Shown here: one piece after another, positions 45,301 to 56,616 of the stretch
Position numbering within the stretch: position 1 is the first letter of the stretch
How the letters are laid out: every line of letters starts with the position of its first letter
NCBI GenBank assembly: GCA_030063045.1
Contig: JAQSEB010000114.1
Coordinates: forward strand, 1,178,001-1,242,000
Reading direction: 5' to 3'
Source: Pratylenchus scribneri
Taxonomy: Eukaryota > Nematoda > Chromadorea > Rhabditida > Pratylenchidae
DNA: 64,000 bases
Program-made: the position numbers and the translations under genes
Notes under the pieces: generated by a model
Seen by the model: the letters and a program-made list of their open reading frames with translations, nothing else
What the model was told of the DNA's origin: nothing
Databases searched by the model: none

Positions 45301-47179
45301 ATAATTTTAATTAATTTAAAAATGTTTATTTATAAATTATTTTTGTTTTTTACAGTAAAATTATTTTTAATTTTCAAATTCTATAAAATAGAAAATTTAT
45401 AATAAATGATTCTTTTCGGCATCTCGATTTCAATTTGCCTTTCTTGTGCCAATTCCTCTTTGGCGCTTCTCACCTCTCATTATATATTATAATTTTAATT
45501 ATATTTTAAATTAATTTAAAAAATAATTTTTTTGTTTTTTTTTAGTAAAATTTAATCTTAATTTAATCTTTTATATAAATAAAAATTTATAAAAATTAAA
45601 TGTTCCCTCAGTTCTTGATTCAAACGTCTTTGTTTTTGACGTTGCTCTTCTCTTTCTTAATTCTTTTATTTTAAGCATATTAATTAATTTCTCAACTAAA
45701 ATCAATTTAATTTTTTGTTAATGCCTAATTTATAATAAATAATATTTTATTTTCCCATATATATAAAAATTTCTAGATAATTTTAATTATATTTTTGCAA
45801 ATTAATTAATTTATTTTTTGTTTTGTACAATACAATTTAATTTTTATTTCATCTTTTATAAAATAGAAATTTATAAAGTTAAATCATCTCGATTCGTTAC
45901 TCTTGCTGTAAAATATAGCTTATTCTTGAGGACTCAAACGTTCTTAATGCTTGATGTTCAAAATTTTTATTATATATTAATTTCATTGCAATGAGATTAA
46001 TTTTTTTTTATTAATTTTGTAATTTTTAGTATTATTAAATTATATGCTCTTAGCAGGTATAAAAATTCATAAATAATCTTAATTATACATAAAAATTTTA
46101 TAAATTAATTTAGTTTTTTGCAACATAATTTAATTTTATTTCATTTTTATAAAATAGAAAAATTATAAAATTTAATGAATCCTCCTCTATCGGAAGCGTT
46201 CAGGATCAGCCCGTTGTTGTTGATTCAAACTTCAGCATCTTATGAGAAATATATTAATATTTCTCACTGCAATTAAATATTTTATTTTTTTGTTAATTTA
46301 TAATTTAAATAATATTAAATTTTTTATTTCTTATTATATAAAAATTCCTAAATAATTTTAATTATATATATTATTTAAAAAATAAATTAATTTCTTTTTT
46401 ACATAAAATTAATTTTAATTTCATCTTCTATAAAAATAATTTATTGCGCTTTAGTAACCGTTTCTCTTTGGTGTTACGCATCTCTCATTAAATATTATTT
46501 AAATTTTTTGTTAATTTCTATATTAAATTTTATTCCTTTCATTTACATAAAAATTATAAATACTTTTAATTATATTTAAAAATTTATTAAAAATAATTTT
46601 TTTTTAAACTAAAATTTAATTTTTATTTCATTAAAAAAAAAGAAAATTTCTAAAATTATTTATTCCGTTCAGCACACTCTCGGCGTTCAGTTAAAATTCG
46701 TTGGCGTTCAGCTTCTCTTATATTAATTATAAATTAATTAATTTTCAATTAAATAATTTTTTTAATTTCTAATTTATAATATATTAAATTATACTCTCTC
46801 ATTACATAAAAATTCATAAATTATATAATTACCAGTATATTTGAAAATTTATTTATTTCTTTTTGTTTTTTTTAAATTTAATTTTAATTTCATTTTTTAT
46901 AAAATAGAAAATTTATAAAAATTATATGTTCCCTTCGTTTTTTTACTTCAAACGTCTTTGTTCTCGTCGTTGTTGTTCTTCATAAATTCTTATAATATAT
47001 TAATTAATTTTAATCAAATAATTTAATTTTTTTTGTTATTTTCTAATTTTTAATACTATTAAAATTTATTTTCAGATAAATAAAAATTTATAAATAAGTT
47101 TAATTATATTTGAAAATTTCTTTCTAAAAAATTATTTAATGTTTTTTACAGCATATTTTAATTTTAATTTCGTCATTTT

Positions 47180-48720
47180 ATAATTTATATACCTACAAAA
47201 TCGTTACAAAATTGGCCATTCAAAATTGGCAAATTCTGACTTTGTTCATTGGCCCAATGGAATGGCATTGGACAATAATTAAAAATGGAAAAATTTTTTT
47301 CATAATTTTATATTATTATATTTATTTTCATTATTTATTTTTATTATTATATTGCCATTATTTATGCCTTCTTTCCGATTGTAAATTTATTATTAATAAT
47401 TATCCGAATATTTGTTTATTGACATTTATTTAGGATTTTATTTTTATTTTTTTTATTTTGTATAAAAATAATTAAAATTAACTATTTTAATTTAAATAAA
47501 ATATTATTTTGAATTAAATAAATGTTTTTTTTTTGAATTTCAGAATATGTAAATATTATTAAATTAATTTGGATATATTATTCATTTATTCAATTTTATC
47601 GATATATTAAATTGTTATTATTATTTAATTTATCATATTAGGATATATTCAACTTTTTTATAAATATAATTTTGTAATATATATATAATTTAAATAATAT
47701 TCAATTAAATTATCATATTAAGATATATTCAATTTTTTATAAATATATTTTTGTAATATATATACTTTTTAAATAATATTAAATTAAATTTATATAATAA
47801 TATTTGAGTGTGCTGATAAAATTATTTATTTATAGATGAAATGATGAATACTGCAAAATAGGTAGATGAGATTGAAAATGAATGAATCAGCACATCAGCA
47901 GCCAAAAAGGTATACTAATGTGAAATTGATGACGTAAAAAATAGTCAATAATTTGTTCGAGAAATATGGATAAAGAAATATAATTTTTCCAACAAATGGA
48001 TTTTGGGATTTGAATTGTTAAGCTAATTTTAAGAAAGGAAAAAGAAGGATGCTGAATTTCTATTAGAATAGGACAGAGTCGGTTTTTTCGAATGTGTCAG
48101 TTTGAAAACCCGGTTTTTCTTTTTTCGAAAAAAGTCGGTTTTGGTTTCTCACCTATTTTCGGTTATTTTAAGCCAAATTTCCCAATTTCATTTTTAAATT
48201 CAATCAATTTTCTCAAACCGAAACTAAATTTCTTAAACCCTATTGGAAAGAGCATTAAATGTTGAATCAAAGATGGAATTTTTATTTTTTTTCAACCATT
48301 CCCTTTTATCGCAACTTTTTCCTGAATTTTGTTATTAGCCAAATCACATTGATGAATATCGAATCGACGCCAAGTTTCTGAAATCTGAACCAAACTAATT
48401 AATTTCATATTTATTGATAGACAGCAGTGGCTCTTTAATTTGACACCAAAATCGTCAAAATCGATTTAGTCTTTAATGAACTAGAAACGCCGTCGCCCAA
48501 TTGTAGCATACCATATTTACATTTATTTGTTGGATTTTATAGCTTCAATAAACAACCACAAACAGCCAAATTACTACTTTCCACCTTTTGGCCTCTGTTC
48601 TACGAATATATATTCAGACAAATAATGGCTTAAAATAAAACATCATTTAATTCATTTCTCAAATTGTGGGGAAAATGGAAAATACCCAACAAAAATAGTA
48701 CAAAAAATCATCAAATAAAA
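47180..48720. other. AT-rich gene-free stretch
   Basis: Almost pure AT from about 47290 to 47800, with short tandem ATATATTCAA-like blocks at about 47640-47790. At about 48065-48240 a dispersed repeat (AAAACCCGGTTTTTC, TCGGTTTTGGTTTCTC) also occurs at 34805-34980. Half of a foldback B lies at about 48385-48490. No gene seen. Confidence 0.5.
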
Positions 48721-51700
48721 TCAATCATAGATCAAATCCATTCTTGGTGGAATTTCATCGCGGCCTAGCTCCGATAAATGGGTCAATTTTGTGAGTTCAC
48801 AGCTGGGCAAGCAGAATTTGGCAAGGCCACATTCACCGCCCAGATCACACCTTATAAATTATTATTTGTATTTATTTAAAATTTTATTATTCATTTGGCC
48901 CCTCCCTTTTGGTAAACGACATGCCCCAATTTCTCGCCTTCCATTCATTAATAACTAAACAAGGACTAAACTTATTTTGATGATTTTAGTATCAAATTAA
49001 AGAGCAGACTTTTGGCTATCCAAAAATATTAATTTTATTTAAATTGGTTAAGAAATTATGAAGTTAGGCCCATAAAACTTTTACAATATCCTTAGCTTTG
49101 GATTAATGAAATTTCCAGTTGCTTTTTTGGCCATAACTTCACAATTCTAAACCAATCTAAAGAAAATTGATATTATTAATAGATAGCTGAAAGTCTGCTC
49201 TTTAATTTTATACTAAAATCATTAAAATTGGTTCAGTACTTAATGAGTTATTAAGGGCGACAAATTAGGCTTTTTTTAGCGATAAGTCCATTCTGCCAAA
49301 GTGGACTCACCATCGTTTTAGGCAGCATACAAAACGCCGACCACAATCCCGACTTGAATGGCATTCATCCTTCATCAATTCTGTTAAAAAAAGAAAATTA
49401 AATGAATATCCTTCGAGGAAAAAGGGTTGAGACTTGGGAGGAAATCAAAGGAGAAATTTTAAATAGACTTTAGCAGAAGGGGATAAAAGGAAGATTCGCC
49501 CTTAAGAAAGACAATGAGGAATTCGGCCAAAGGAAATGGCCAAAAAGGAAATTTGCCCATAGAAAAGAAGAATAATAAAAGGGGAGTTGCTTTTGGGAGG
49601 GCCATATTATTGGAAATTAGAAAATGCCCCGGGAGAGGCCAAAAAGGTAATTTGTTAATTGAAAGAGGTCAAATTTCCCCAAACGGTCCCATTTCTCCCT
49701 TTTTACCTTTTGAATTGGTCATTTCCACTCGGACCGGCCGTCGAATCCGATTGCGGCGACTGTAATCATGGAAAATTTGTCGTTGTTCATTTTCAACCGA
49801 TTCAGTCACCAATAATTCCGTTCCCCTTGGGCCAATTTCAATGTCGGTTTCCGTGGGAATTTGCTCCAATCCTTTGTGATGGCTTCGATCAATTTGCGGC
49901 GATTGCCTACTGATTGGCAATGGAATTGGTGAAGAAGGAGATGATGGAGGAGAAGTTGGACCTTATTAGAAGAGAACAATTAAATAAATTGGGCCTGTTC
50001 TTTTGGCCTTATTCATTAAGGATGCAACCAATTTTGGGAAGGTGAAATGTCATTTGAAAGCCCTAAATGTCCTTTAAAAAGTGGCCTTACTAATTTTTTG
50101 AAAATTTGAAACAATTTATAAAATAACGGCTTTTCCTCCAAAAATTTGAGTTTGTTACACTTAATGTAACTTTTTAAAAAGCTGGGATTTCATTAAATTA
50201 TAAAAAGCCACTTTTATAGAGAATAGTTTGGGCTTTCAAATGGTATATCGCCTTCTCATATTGGATGTTTCCTTGTAGAGTTATGGCCAAATGAATGTCC
50301 CCTACCTGTTGGTCCCTTGCCATTTTCTATCGTTGACGTACCCGAAGGGGCCAATCGCCGTTGTGAATCGAATTCGGCCCTTGGTTCTTTTGATGATGCC
50401 GACTCATCCTCTTCCGTTTTAAAGGAAGCTGGCGGCGTTATTGCCGGAGGCCCAATTTGCGATGATTGTTGCCTGAGGCCATTTGAATTGGAGTGCCAAT
50501 CTTGTAGAGGACGTGCCGAGGGCGGATGAATGGCATCATCACCGATTCCATCAATTTGTTTCTTTAATTTGTGAAGGGAATTTTTCTAAATTTTTATTAG
50601 AATTTTGACATTTAAAGTGCCTATTTTTATATTTTGACACGGATTTTGAACCAATAAACCAAAATTGGTTTAAACCGTTTAATACCCTTTAATTGATGAC
50701 CAAACCAAAATTGGTTTAAACCGTTTAATACCCTTTAATTGATGACCAAACCAAAATTGGTTTAAACCGTTTAATACCCTTTAATTGTTGACCAAACCAA
50801 AATTGGTTTAAACCGTTTAATACCCTTTAATTGATGACCAAACCAAAATTGGTTTAAACCGTTTAATACCCTTTAATTGTTGACCAAACCAAAATTGGTT
50901 TAAACCGTTTAATACCCTTTAATTGTTGACCAAACCAAAATTGGTTTAAACCGTTTAATACCCTTTAATTGTTGACCAAACCAAAATTGGTTTAAACCGT
51001 TTAATACCCTTTAATTGTTGACCAAACCAAAATTGGTTTAAACCGTTTAATACCCTTTAATTGATGACCAAACCAAAATTGGTTTAAACCGTTTAATACC
51101 CTTTAATTGATGACCAAACCAAAATTGGTTTAAACCGTTTAATACCCTTTAATTGATGACCAAACCAAAATTGGTTTAAACCGTTTAATACCCTTTAATT
51201 GATGACCAAACCAAAATTGGTTTAAACCGTTTAATACCCTTTAATTGTTGACCAAACCAAAATTGGTTTAAACCGTTTAATACCCTTTAATTGATGACCA
51301 AACCAAAATTGGTTTAAACCGTTTAATACCCTTTAATTGTTGACCAAACCAAAATTGGTTTAAACCGTTTAATACCCTTTAATTGTTGACCAAACCAAAA
51401 TGGGTTTAAACCGTTTAATACCCTTTAATTGTTGACCAAACCATGACAAATTATATACCATTCAATGCGTTTTGACCAGTTCTATCCAATTTTGGGTATA
51501 TGGTTTGGGAATGTTGGATAAACCATTACTTAAACCATTTTAATATTTTTTGGTGTTATTTACTCCAAAGAATTCTTCCATAGTCAACCTTTTGATGTTG
51601 GCCAAATTCCACCGGCGGTTGTTGCCTTTGTCTATTGCTGTTGGGCAAATCAATTGGTTCGGCGCCATCTTCGGGTGGAGTTGGCGCATCAGCCGGCAAT

Positions 51701-52706
51701 TTTGGTGCCTCATCCGGTGCCGGATGCCGTAATGCGATTGTGGCCTGGGGTAGGGCAATCACCTGCTGATGAGGGAATAAATAAATCGTTAAATTTATCA
51801 TAGAAAAAAATTTGACTAAAAATTCCTAAAAAATAGTCCAAAATCGAGCAGTTTATGTTTATTTGGCCATAAAAGATTCGGAGCCAATTTATGTTTTATA
51901 AAGATGGTGGGCTAGGGAAACAAAATGTATGGGTAAAGAATATATCATATGGTTTTATTTTAAATCGGTTTAAGAAATAATTTTAATTTGTCTTTAACCG
52001 ATTTTCGAAACTGGTTTGATTTGTCTTGAACCGTTAATGGAAACCGGTTTTATATGTCTTAAACCGGTAATGGAAACCAGTTTTGTTTGTCTTGAACCGG
52101 CTTCCGAAACCGATTAGATTTGACAACCACTAAACCGGTTTGGTTTTTCTTGAACCGACGTTCGAACCCGGTTTTATTTAAATTTTGATGATATCATGGA
52201 TTTTGATAGGGTAAACAACCCAGCTGAATGCGATGGTGTTATTTGTTTTGCATTTTGGTTTGATTTTTACAATGAAATACTTCCCCATGGTCACAAGAAA
52301 TGGGCAAAACAAAATGGATCAAGAAGAGAGGCATCCATATTATTGATAATAAGGTAAGGCATCACTCCGAACTCCGATCACACATCATAATTCGAGGGAA
52401 GGCACGCGCACATTGCCTCTCCCCAAAATTTGCTGACCCATCATCCCTATGTTTCCATCCCCTTCTCTTCCCTTGGCCAATATCCAATACACAACACAAA
52501 TGGCATCAAAACAATAACAAATTTACCCAAAGTCGTTCCCTTGAGCGGCGCCAAAGGGCATTTTCCCTCCATATTGAGGCCAATCCATTTTGGGCCAATT
52601 CCATTTCTCCTATTCTGTCAGCTGCCCTTATTAGATCTGCTGTGATCAAAACAAAAAATTCGAGCATAAACAATAACATGCCCAGAGGCCTCTTCTTGAT
52701 CACCAC
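48721..52706 (-). CDS. Secreted protein with disordered middle and Cys-rich (WAP-like) C-terminus
   Basis: Preferred model, exons: 52706-52527, 51765-51589 (or from 51762), 50585-50306, 49961-49707, 49380-49311, 48850-48721. They sum to 1092 nt, 363 aa, all phases agreeing. Exon 1 begins MVIKKRPLGMLLFMLEFFVL and ends its hydrophobic core at ITADLIRA|AD, a clear signal peptide. A Pro/Ser/Gln-rich middle follows (LRHPAPDEAPKLPADAPTPP; SPPSSPSSPIPLPISR). The last two exons hold ten Cys: DECHSSRDCGRRFVCCLKRW then CDLGGECGLAKFCLPSCE, with a C-x5-C-x5-CC core like WAP domains. Function unknown; extracellular. Alternative: exons from 51765 on could join the gene ending at 56617, since that junction is also in phase. 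MITE-A copy h, foldback B and foldback C copies sit in its introns. Confidence 0.65.
48955..49260. repeat. Foldback B copy
   Basis: AACAAGGACTAAACTTATTT, AAAGAGCAGACTTTTGGCTA at the left; GATAGCTGAAAGTCTGCTCT and AAAATTGGTTCAGTACTTAA mirrored at the right. In the last intron of the Cys-rich secreted gene. Confidence 0.75.
50005..50292. repeat. Foldback C copy
   Basis: GCAACCAATTTTGGGAAGGT on the left is mirrored by CGCCTTCTCATATTGGATGT on the right; the GTGGCCTTACTAATTTTTTG block is present. It lies just downstream of exon 3 of the secreted gene. Confidence 0.75.
50630..51545 (+). mobile_element. MITE-A copy h (about 17 minisatellite units)
   Basis: The largest copy. Seventeen or so 46-bp units run from about 50650 to 51440, alternating between TTAATTGATGACC and TTAATTGTTGACC variants. 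Shared variants in neighbouring units show expansion by unequal exchange or slippage. The right end (ATGCGTTTTGACCAGTTCTA, GGTATATGGTTTGGG) is intact. The left end is short, beginning only at ATTTTGAACCAATAAACC, so the left terminal repeat seems lost. It lies between exons 2 and 3 of the secreted gene. Confidence 0.9.
51955..52180 (+). repeat. Degenerate tandem repeat with AACCGGTTT motifs
   Basis: Five or so units of about 40 bp built on ACCGGTTTNATTTGTCTTGA and GGAAACCGGTT. It sits in the first intron of the secreted Cys-rich gene. No coding content. Confidence 0.6.
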
Positions 52707-53224
52707 TTCTCCTCAAGATCTATGGAATGATCACATTTCCCATTATGGCCAATAAATAGACACCCCAATGCCCAAGGAAAAGGCACAATTTTATTCAAAA
52801 ATAAGTCCACCACACTTCACATTCCTCTCAAGCCTAAATATCTCCAATCTTAAGCTCTCTCCAAAAATCATAATTCTCCAAATACCGTATTTCTTCTATT
52901 AGTAGCCCCTCTTCTATTTGTAGAAGGGTTTCTGAAATTTAGTAACCACACTTCTCTATTTGAAACACTACGTAGTTCCTGAAATTTAATATCCCCGAGG
53001 CCATGATAGAAGAAATAAGGTATCATCAAAGGAAAATAATGTATTTCTTCTATTAGTAGCCTCCTCTTCTATTAGAACCCGTTTATACTTTATATTTGTA
53101 GGAGGGTCTCTGGAATTTTAGTACCCAATTCCTATATTTTAAGCCCCCCCCCTCTAAAGAATATCTGAACTTAATAGCCCCAGGGCCACTAATAGAAGAA
53201 ATACGGTATTGCTGAAAAGCAAAA
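52707..53224. promoter_or_regulatory. Divergent region between two secreted-protein genes, with two inverted-repeat elements E
   Basis: The minus-strand gene starting at 52706 and the plus-strand gene starting at 53225 diverge from about 520 bp. Two elements occupy most of its right part: 52883-53023 (TACCGTATTTCTTCTATTAG at the left, TAGAAGAAATAAGGTA at the right) and 53039-53209 (GTATTTCTTCTATTAGTAGC at the left, AATAGAAGAAATACGGTA at the right). Shared regulation of the two genes is possible but unproven. Confidence 0.55.
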
Positions 53225-55830
53225 ATGCCATCGCCTCCTATGATGATACTGGCCTTGCTTTGGTCACCTTTATTGCTCTCCCTGCTTATTCCAATTGCAC
53301 TTTTGCCCAATGGAAGCAATGCTGCTTATGAGTATGATGGAATAATAACTAACGAGATCGCTTTAGAAGTGACTGATATTTTTAATAAAATGTCTGACGA
53401 TTTGAAGAAAGAAAGGGGAAATTTGTAAGTTTTATTTGGAAATTATGCCTTTTAGGTCCAATTAAACATTAAATATAATATTCACGACAAACACAAGAGA
53501 GGGTAATTTTCCTTCAATAAGGTTATTTTAATTTCTTTTTTAGATAATTTAGTCAAAATATTAAAAATTGGAATATATTATATTCCACCTTTGGAATGGA
53601 GTAGAATTATTAAAAAAGCAGCCATTTTATAATGTTGCGGCGAATATTAATAAAGAAATTGATGTATTTCTGGAATTAGCTAGGAGCCAGAGCCCAGAGG
53701 CTAATAATCTCGTCTTCTAGGCATAGATACTTGAAAATAGAATAATTCGATTCCGAATGTTCGATTTATCATATGAAATTTCAATTCCACTTGTTTGAGC
53801 TTGTTTAGTAACACTTTCCGATAGATTCCTACCCCACCTCCGGCCCCTATCCCTAGCCCTAACCCTAGCCAAGTTTTCGGTTTGAAATTGAAATTTCATA
53901 TAGTAAATCGACCATATCGAGTCGAATGAGCCTATTCTCAAGTTTGTACAATGCCTAGAAACAGAGATTTCCAAAATTAGTTAGCTCAGCGTCTAGCCAA
54001 TTCAGGAATTAGCCAATTTTCAATATTATCGTGACAATAATAACGACATTTGTCCATTTTAAATAGACCATTCACTGTTGTGATCTCCGTCCTATTTTTG
54101 AAAGAATATTTCCATTTTCTGAATCCTTCTCTTTCCTCCATAAAATTTCCCCATTTTTCCAGTTTGGTGGAGGCATTTTACGCGAAAGGGGCTTTCGACA
54201 AATTCAAGGCATTGTCTCGCGCAAAAGTCCCTGATCACCCACATCATGAGGACGTTCATCAACATCAGAAGGACCTTCATCATCAACATGAGAAGGAGAT
54301 GGAAGTTTTGGAGAAAAACATTTTAAAAATTTTCAGCGAAGTTCCAAATGGGAAATATGAAGACAATTTGAAGCAAAAAGTGGAAAATACAATTATAGCT
54401 GTGGAAAAAGCCATCGCGTTTTTTGGGCCTAAAAAGAATCCGAATGATGAACATACATCAAAAAAGTCGAAAGTGGAACATGAATTTGGAATGTTCGAAG
54501 AATGGGAGCAGATGAGCAAATTCCACACATGTAAATTAATAGGAGGCGGTTAAAAGAGAACAGCCCAAATTAAGCACTAGGCTAACTTGACGCCAATTTA
54601 AATTAACTCATCAAGGTTTGAACCAATTTTGATGATTTTAGTATTAAATTAAAGAGAAGACTTGTGGCTATCTAATTATATTAAATTTCTTTAAATTTGT
54701 TCAGAATTGTTGGAGTTAACGCCAAAAAAGACCGAAGATTTTAACTAATCAATGGTAGAAGTTATTTTTTAAGTTTTTTTGGCACAATTCCATCAATTCT
54801 GGACCAATTTAAATAAAATTAATATTATTAAATAGCCAAAAGTCTGCTCTTTAATTTGATACTAAAATCGTTAAAATTGGTTCAGTCCTTAATTATTATA
54901 AAATGGAGAAATGTTGGGGCATCGATAAATTTGGCTACCTCGGAGAGAAGCTCAAAAATATAATTATAATTACATTTTTAACATTTTTATTAATAAAAAA
55001 ATTTTTTTAATAAATGAAGAATTTTGCTTTTTTAAGCAATTTTTCCATTTTTAAAAATCAAAAAAATTATAATTTGAATTTTTGCCAAACATAGGGCTGA
55101 AAGAAGTGCAGGAAAAAATTGACAAAATCGGCGAGAAAAGGAAGGACCCGGTGCAAGAAATTGTCAAAGTTGTCAAAGCCGGCGAGGAAGAAAAGAAGGA
55201 CGAGAAAGCCAAGAAGGAAGAGTTAGAAATGGCACAGAAAATTTTGGAATTACTGCATGAACCCGGAAGCCCATTCATCGCCCCAAATGAAGGAGGGAAA
55301 GTTGAGGAAGCAAATGAAAATGTTGAAGGAAGCCAGCATAATATTCGTAAAAAATTGCATCATCATCATCAACATTCAGCAGATTCTGAGGGACCCTCGG
55401 AGCAGCCGGAAGTAATGAAGAAAGGCAAGAAATTAATTTTCAAAATAATATTTGAATACAATAAGAATTGAATTGATGAAAAATATACAACAAATTTAAG
55501 TACAATTTAATTTGGTCGAAGTCATCATAAAAGAGAGATTAGAGAAGGCAGTTTAGCCATGGTCGAAAAAATAAATATTATATTAATTTTCTCATCAAAT
55601 GTTGGGGCAATTTTAATTGCGTGAAATTTTAAATAAAAAGGCTGATTCTTTCCGGAAAAAGAAGGCAAATTTCTTCGGGAAAATTATTTTAACTTTTAGC
55701 AAATATAATATATTTTCTAGAAATGACAAATGATCAAGCATCGGCCCATTCCGATAATCATAATCATCTATTAGGGAAAAATGGTGGCAGTAAAGATAAA
55801 CAGAAAAGTGATGGCAATGACACCCGATGA
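53225..55830 (+). CDS. Secreted His-rich, charged protein
   Basis: Exons: 53225-53424, 54163-54530, 55095-55424 (GC donor), 55721-55830. They sum to 1008 nt, 335 aa. The N-terminus MPSPPMMILALLWSPLLLSL followed by LIPIALLPNGSNAAYEYD is a signal peptide. The mature part begins helical and amphipathic (IALEVTDIFNKMSDDLKKER, FYAKGAFDKFKALSRAKV). Then come His clusters (HPHHEDVHQHQKDLHHQHEK), a second helical region (IDKIGEKRKDPVQEIVKVVK, KKDEKAKKEELEMAQKILEL), another His cluster (HHHHQHS) and HSDNHNH near the C-terminus. No named domain was recognised; the first part loosely recalls nematode SXP/RAL-2 proteins but that is weak. The His clusters suggest metal binding. If the third donor (GCAAGA) is not used, the protein ends 17 codons later at an in-frame stop. 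A foldback B copy lies in intron 2. Confidence 0.75.
53705..53970. repeat. Foldback element in intron 1 of the His-rich gene
   Basis: CTAGGCATAGATACTTGAAA and TATGAAATTTCAATTCC at the left are mirrored by GAAATTGAAATTTCATA and CAAGTTTGTACAATGCCTAG at the right. A one-arm relative lies in transporter intron 7 at about 31760-31860 (AATTCGATAGACTAAATCG). The CCCTATCCCTAGCCCTAACC stretch at the centre is telomere-like in look but short and irregular. Confidence 0.65.
54600..54900. repeat. Foldback B copy in intron 2 of the His-rich gene
   Basis: AAAGAGAAGACTTGTGGCTA at the left is mirrored by ATAGCCAAAAGTCTGCTCTT at the right; AAAATTGGTTCAGTCCTTAA closes it. Confidence 0.75.
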
Positions 55831-56616
55831 ACGGAGATCCGCTTTATGGATTATGATGAGAATTTTTATGAACCCGATTAAAAATTGCAATTTTTCAATC
55901 CACTTCAATTTTTCGGCTCATTTTTTTGCATTAACATTCTTTTAGAAAATTTTATTCCCGTAAATATTTTTATTGTAATCCTATTTCGTATTTTTATTTA
56001 TCTTCTTCACTGGATAAAGCATATTCTGTCTCATCAAAATCTTAACAATATGTCGGGGAAAGGGAAATGCCAATATAGTTCCAGAGGACTCCTTCACGCT
56101 GATTCGGTTCCAGCCTAATTTTCATTTTGATATCAAAATGCTCTACAGAAAGTGTTTAATTCAAATTAGGAAAAGCTTGATTAATAGGCTTATAGGATTG
56201 CACTGATGATATTGGCCAATACAATTAAGGGTTTTTCAGTATTGTCATTTCATTATTAACTGGGTCACATCCATTTGCCTATAGCTCAAAGAGGCAATAA
56301 TAAATTGGAAGGCGATATACCATTAAAAAGCCTAAAATGCCCTTTACAATTTGGCCTAATCTAATTTTATGAAACTAATGTTTAAAAAATTATATGTTTT
56401 TGAATGTAATGAACTCGAATTTTCAGAGGAAAAGCAGCTTATTTTATAAAATTATTTTAAATTTTCAAAAAATTAGAAAAGCCATTTTTAGAGGACATTT
56501 AGGGATTTCAAATGGCATATCGCCTTCTTAAATTGGCTGCTTTCTTGTTGAGATATGGCCCAAAGAACTGACCCAAATATTAAAAGTTCTATTTCAACAT
56601 GAATTGCCTATAAATA
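55831..56616. other. Convergent intergenic region with a foldback C copy
   Basis: Between the His-rich gene (plus) and the mosaic gene (minus). A foldback C copy lies at about 56275-56555. The stretch 55831-56274 has only a 77-aa ORF without recognisable features. No clear AATAAA was seen for the mosaic gene close to its stop. Confidence 0.45.

Larger units (their letters stand above)
38500..47000 (-). repeat. Array of about 30 exon-like coiled-coil units in AT-rich spacers
   Basis: Units recur every roughly 200-390 bp (mean near 275). Each has a 45-80 bp core with normal GC, set in AT-rich spacer sharing blocks such as ATAAAATAGAAAATTTATAA, TTTTTACAG and TAATTTTTTGTTAATTTC. Minus-strand translations of the cores are Glu/Arg/Gln-rich heptad-like peptides: EEQQRREQRRL (46.93 kb), EAERQRILTERREC (46.66 kb), EREEQRQKQRRLNQELRE (45.6 kb), ENLREQEFARQVLER (44.25 kb), ECQRKLAQQRELNRRAER (41.75 kb), ECDAQNRQQNQEMHRDAE (41.5 kb), EGKRLWHELQQKKNKQ (40.8 kb), ENLREQEIAKQVRERI (40.15 kb). 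Others contain in-frame stops (38.82, 39.3, 44.6, 44.86 kb) or frameshifts (43.2 kb). Most minus-strand cores follow an AAG|AATTC-like acceptor, but no consistent GT donor follows. Likely an amplified exon plus intron, partly decayed. Confidence 0.65.

Noticed and set aside
38500..47000. Confident annotation of the array as a working multi-exon coiled-coil gene
   Set aside because: Several cores contain stops or frameshifts, and there is no consistent GT donor after them. It is reported as an exon-like repeat array instead.
50650..51440. CRISPR-like array
   Set aside because: The 46-bp units are contiguous with no unique spacers, and the genome is eukaryotic.
52385..52706. Two-exon small secreted peptide (52706-52527 plus 52471-52385) with an LWGR amidation-like motif
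   Set aside because: Phase and stop fit, and a neuropeptide was considered, but there are no repeated peptides and the spacing does not match known W-W neuropeptides. The longer model joining to 51765 is preferred.
52300..52755. 151-aa plus-strand ORF
   Set aside because: Antisense to the signal-peptide exon of the minus-strand secreted gene, with no domain or splice support.
53860..53875. Telomere-like CCCTAACCCTAG stretch
   Set aside because: Only two or three irregular units at the centre of a foldback element; not a telomere remnant.
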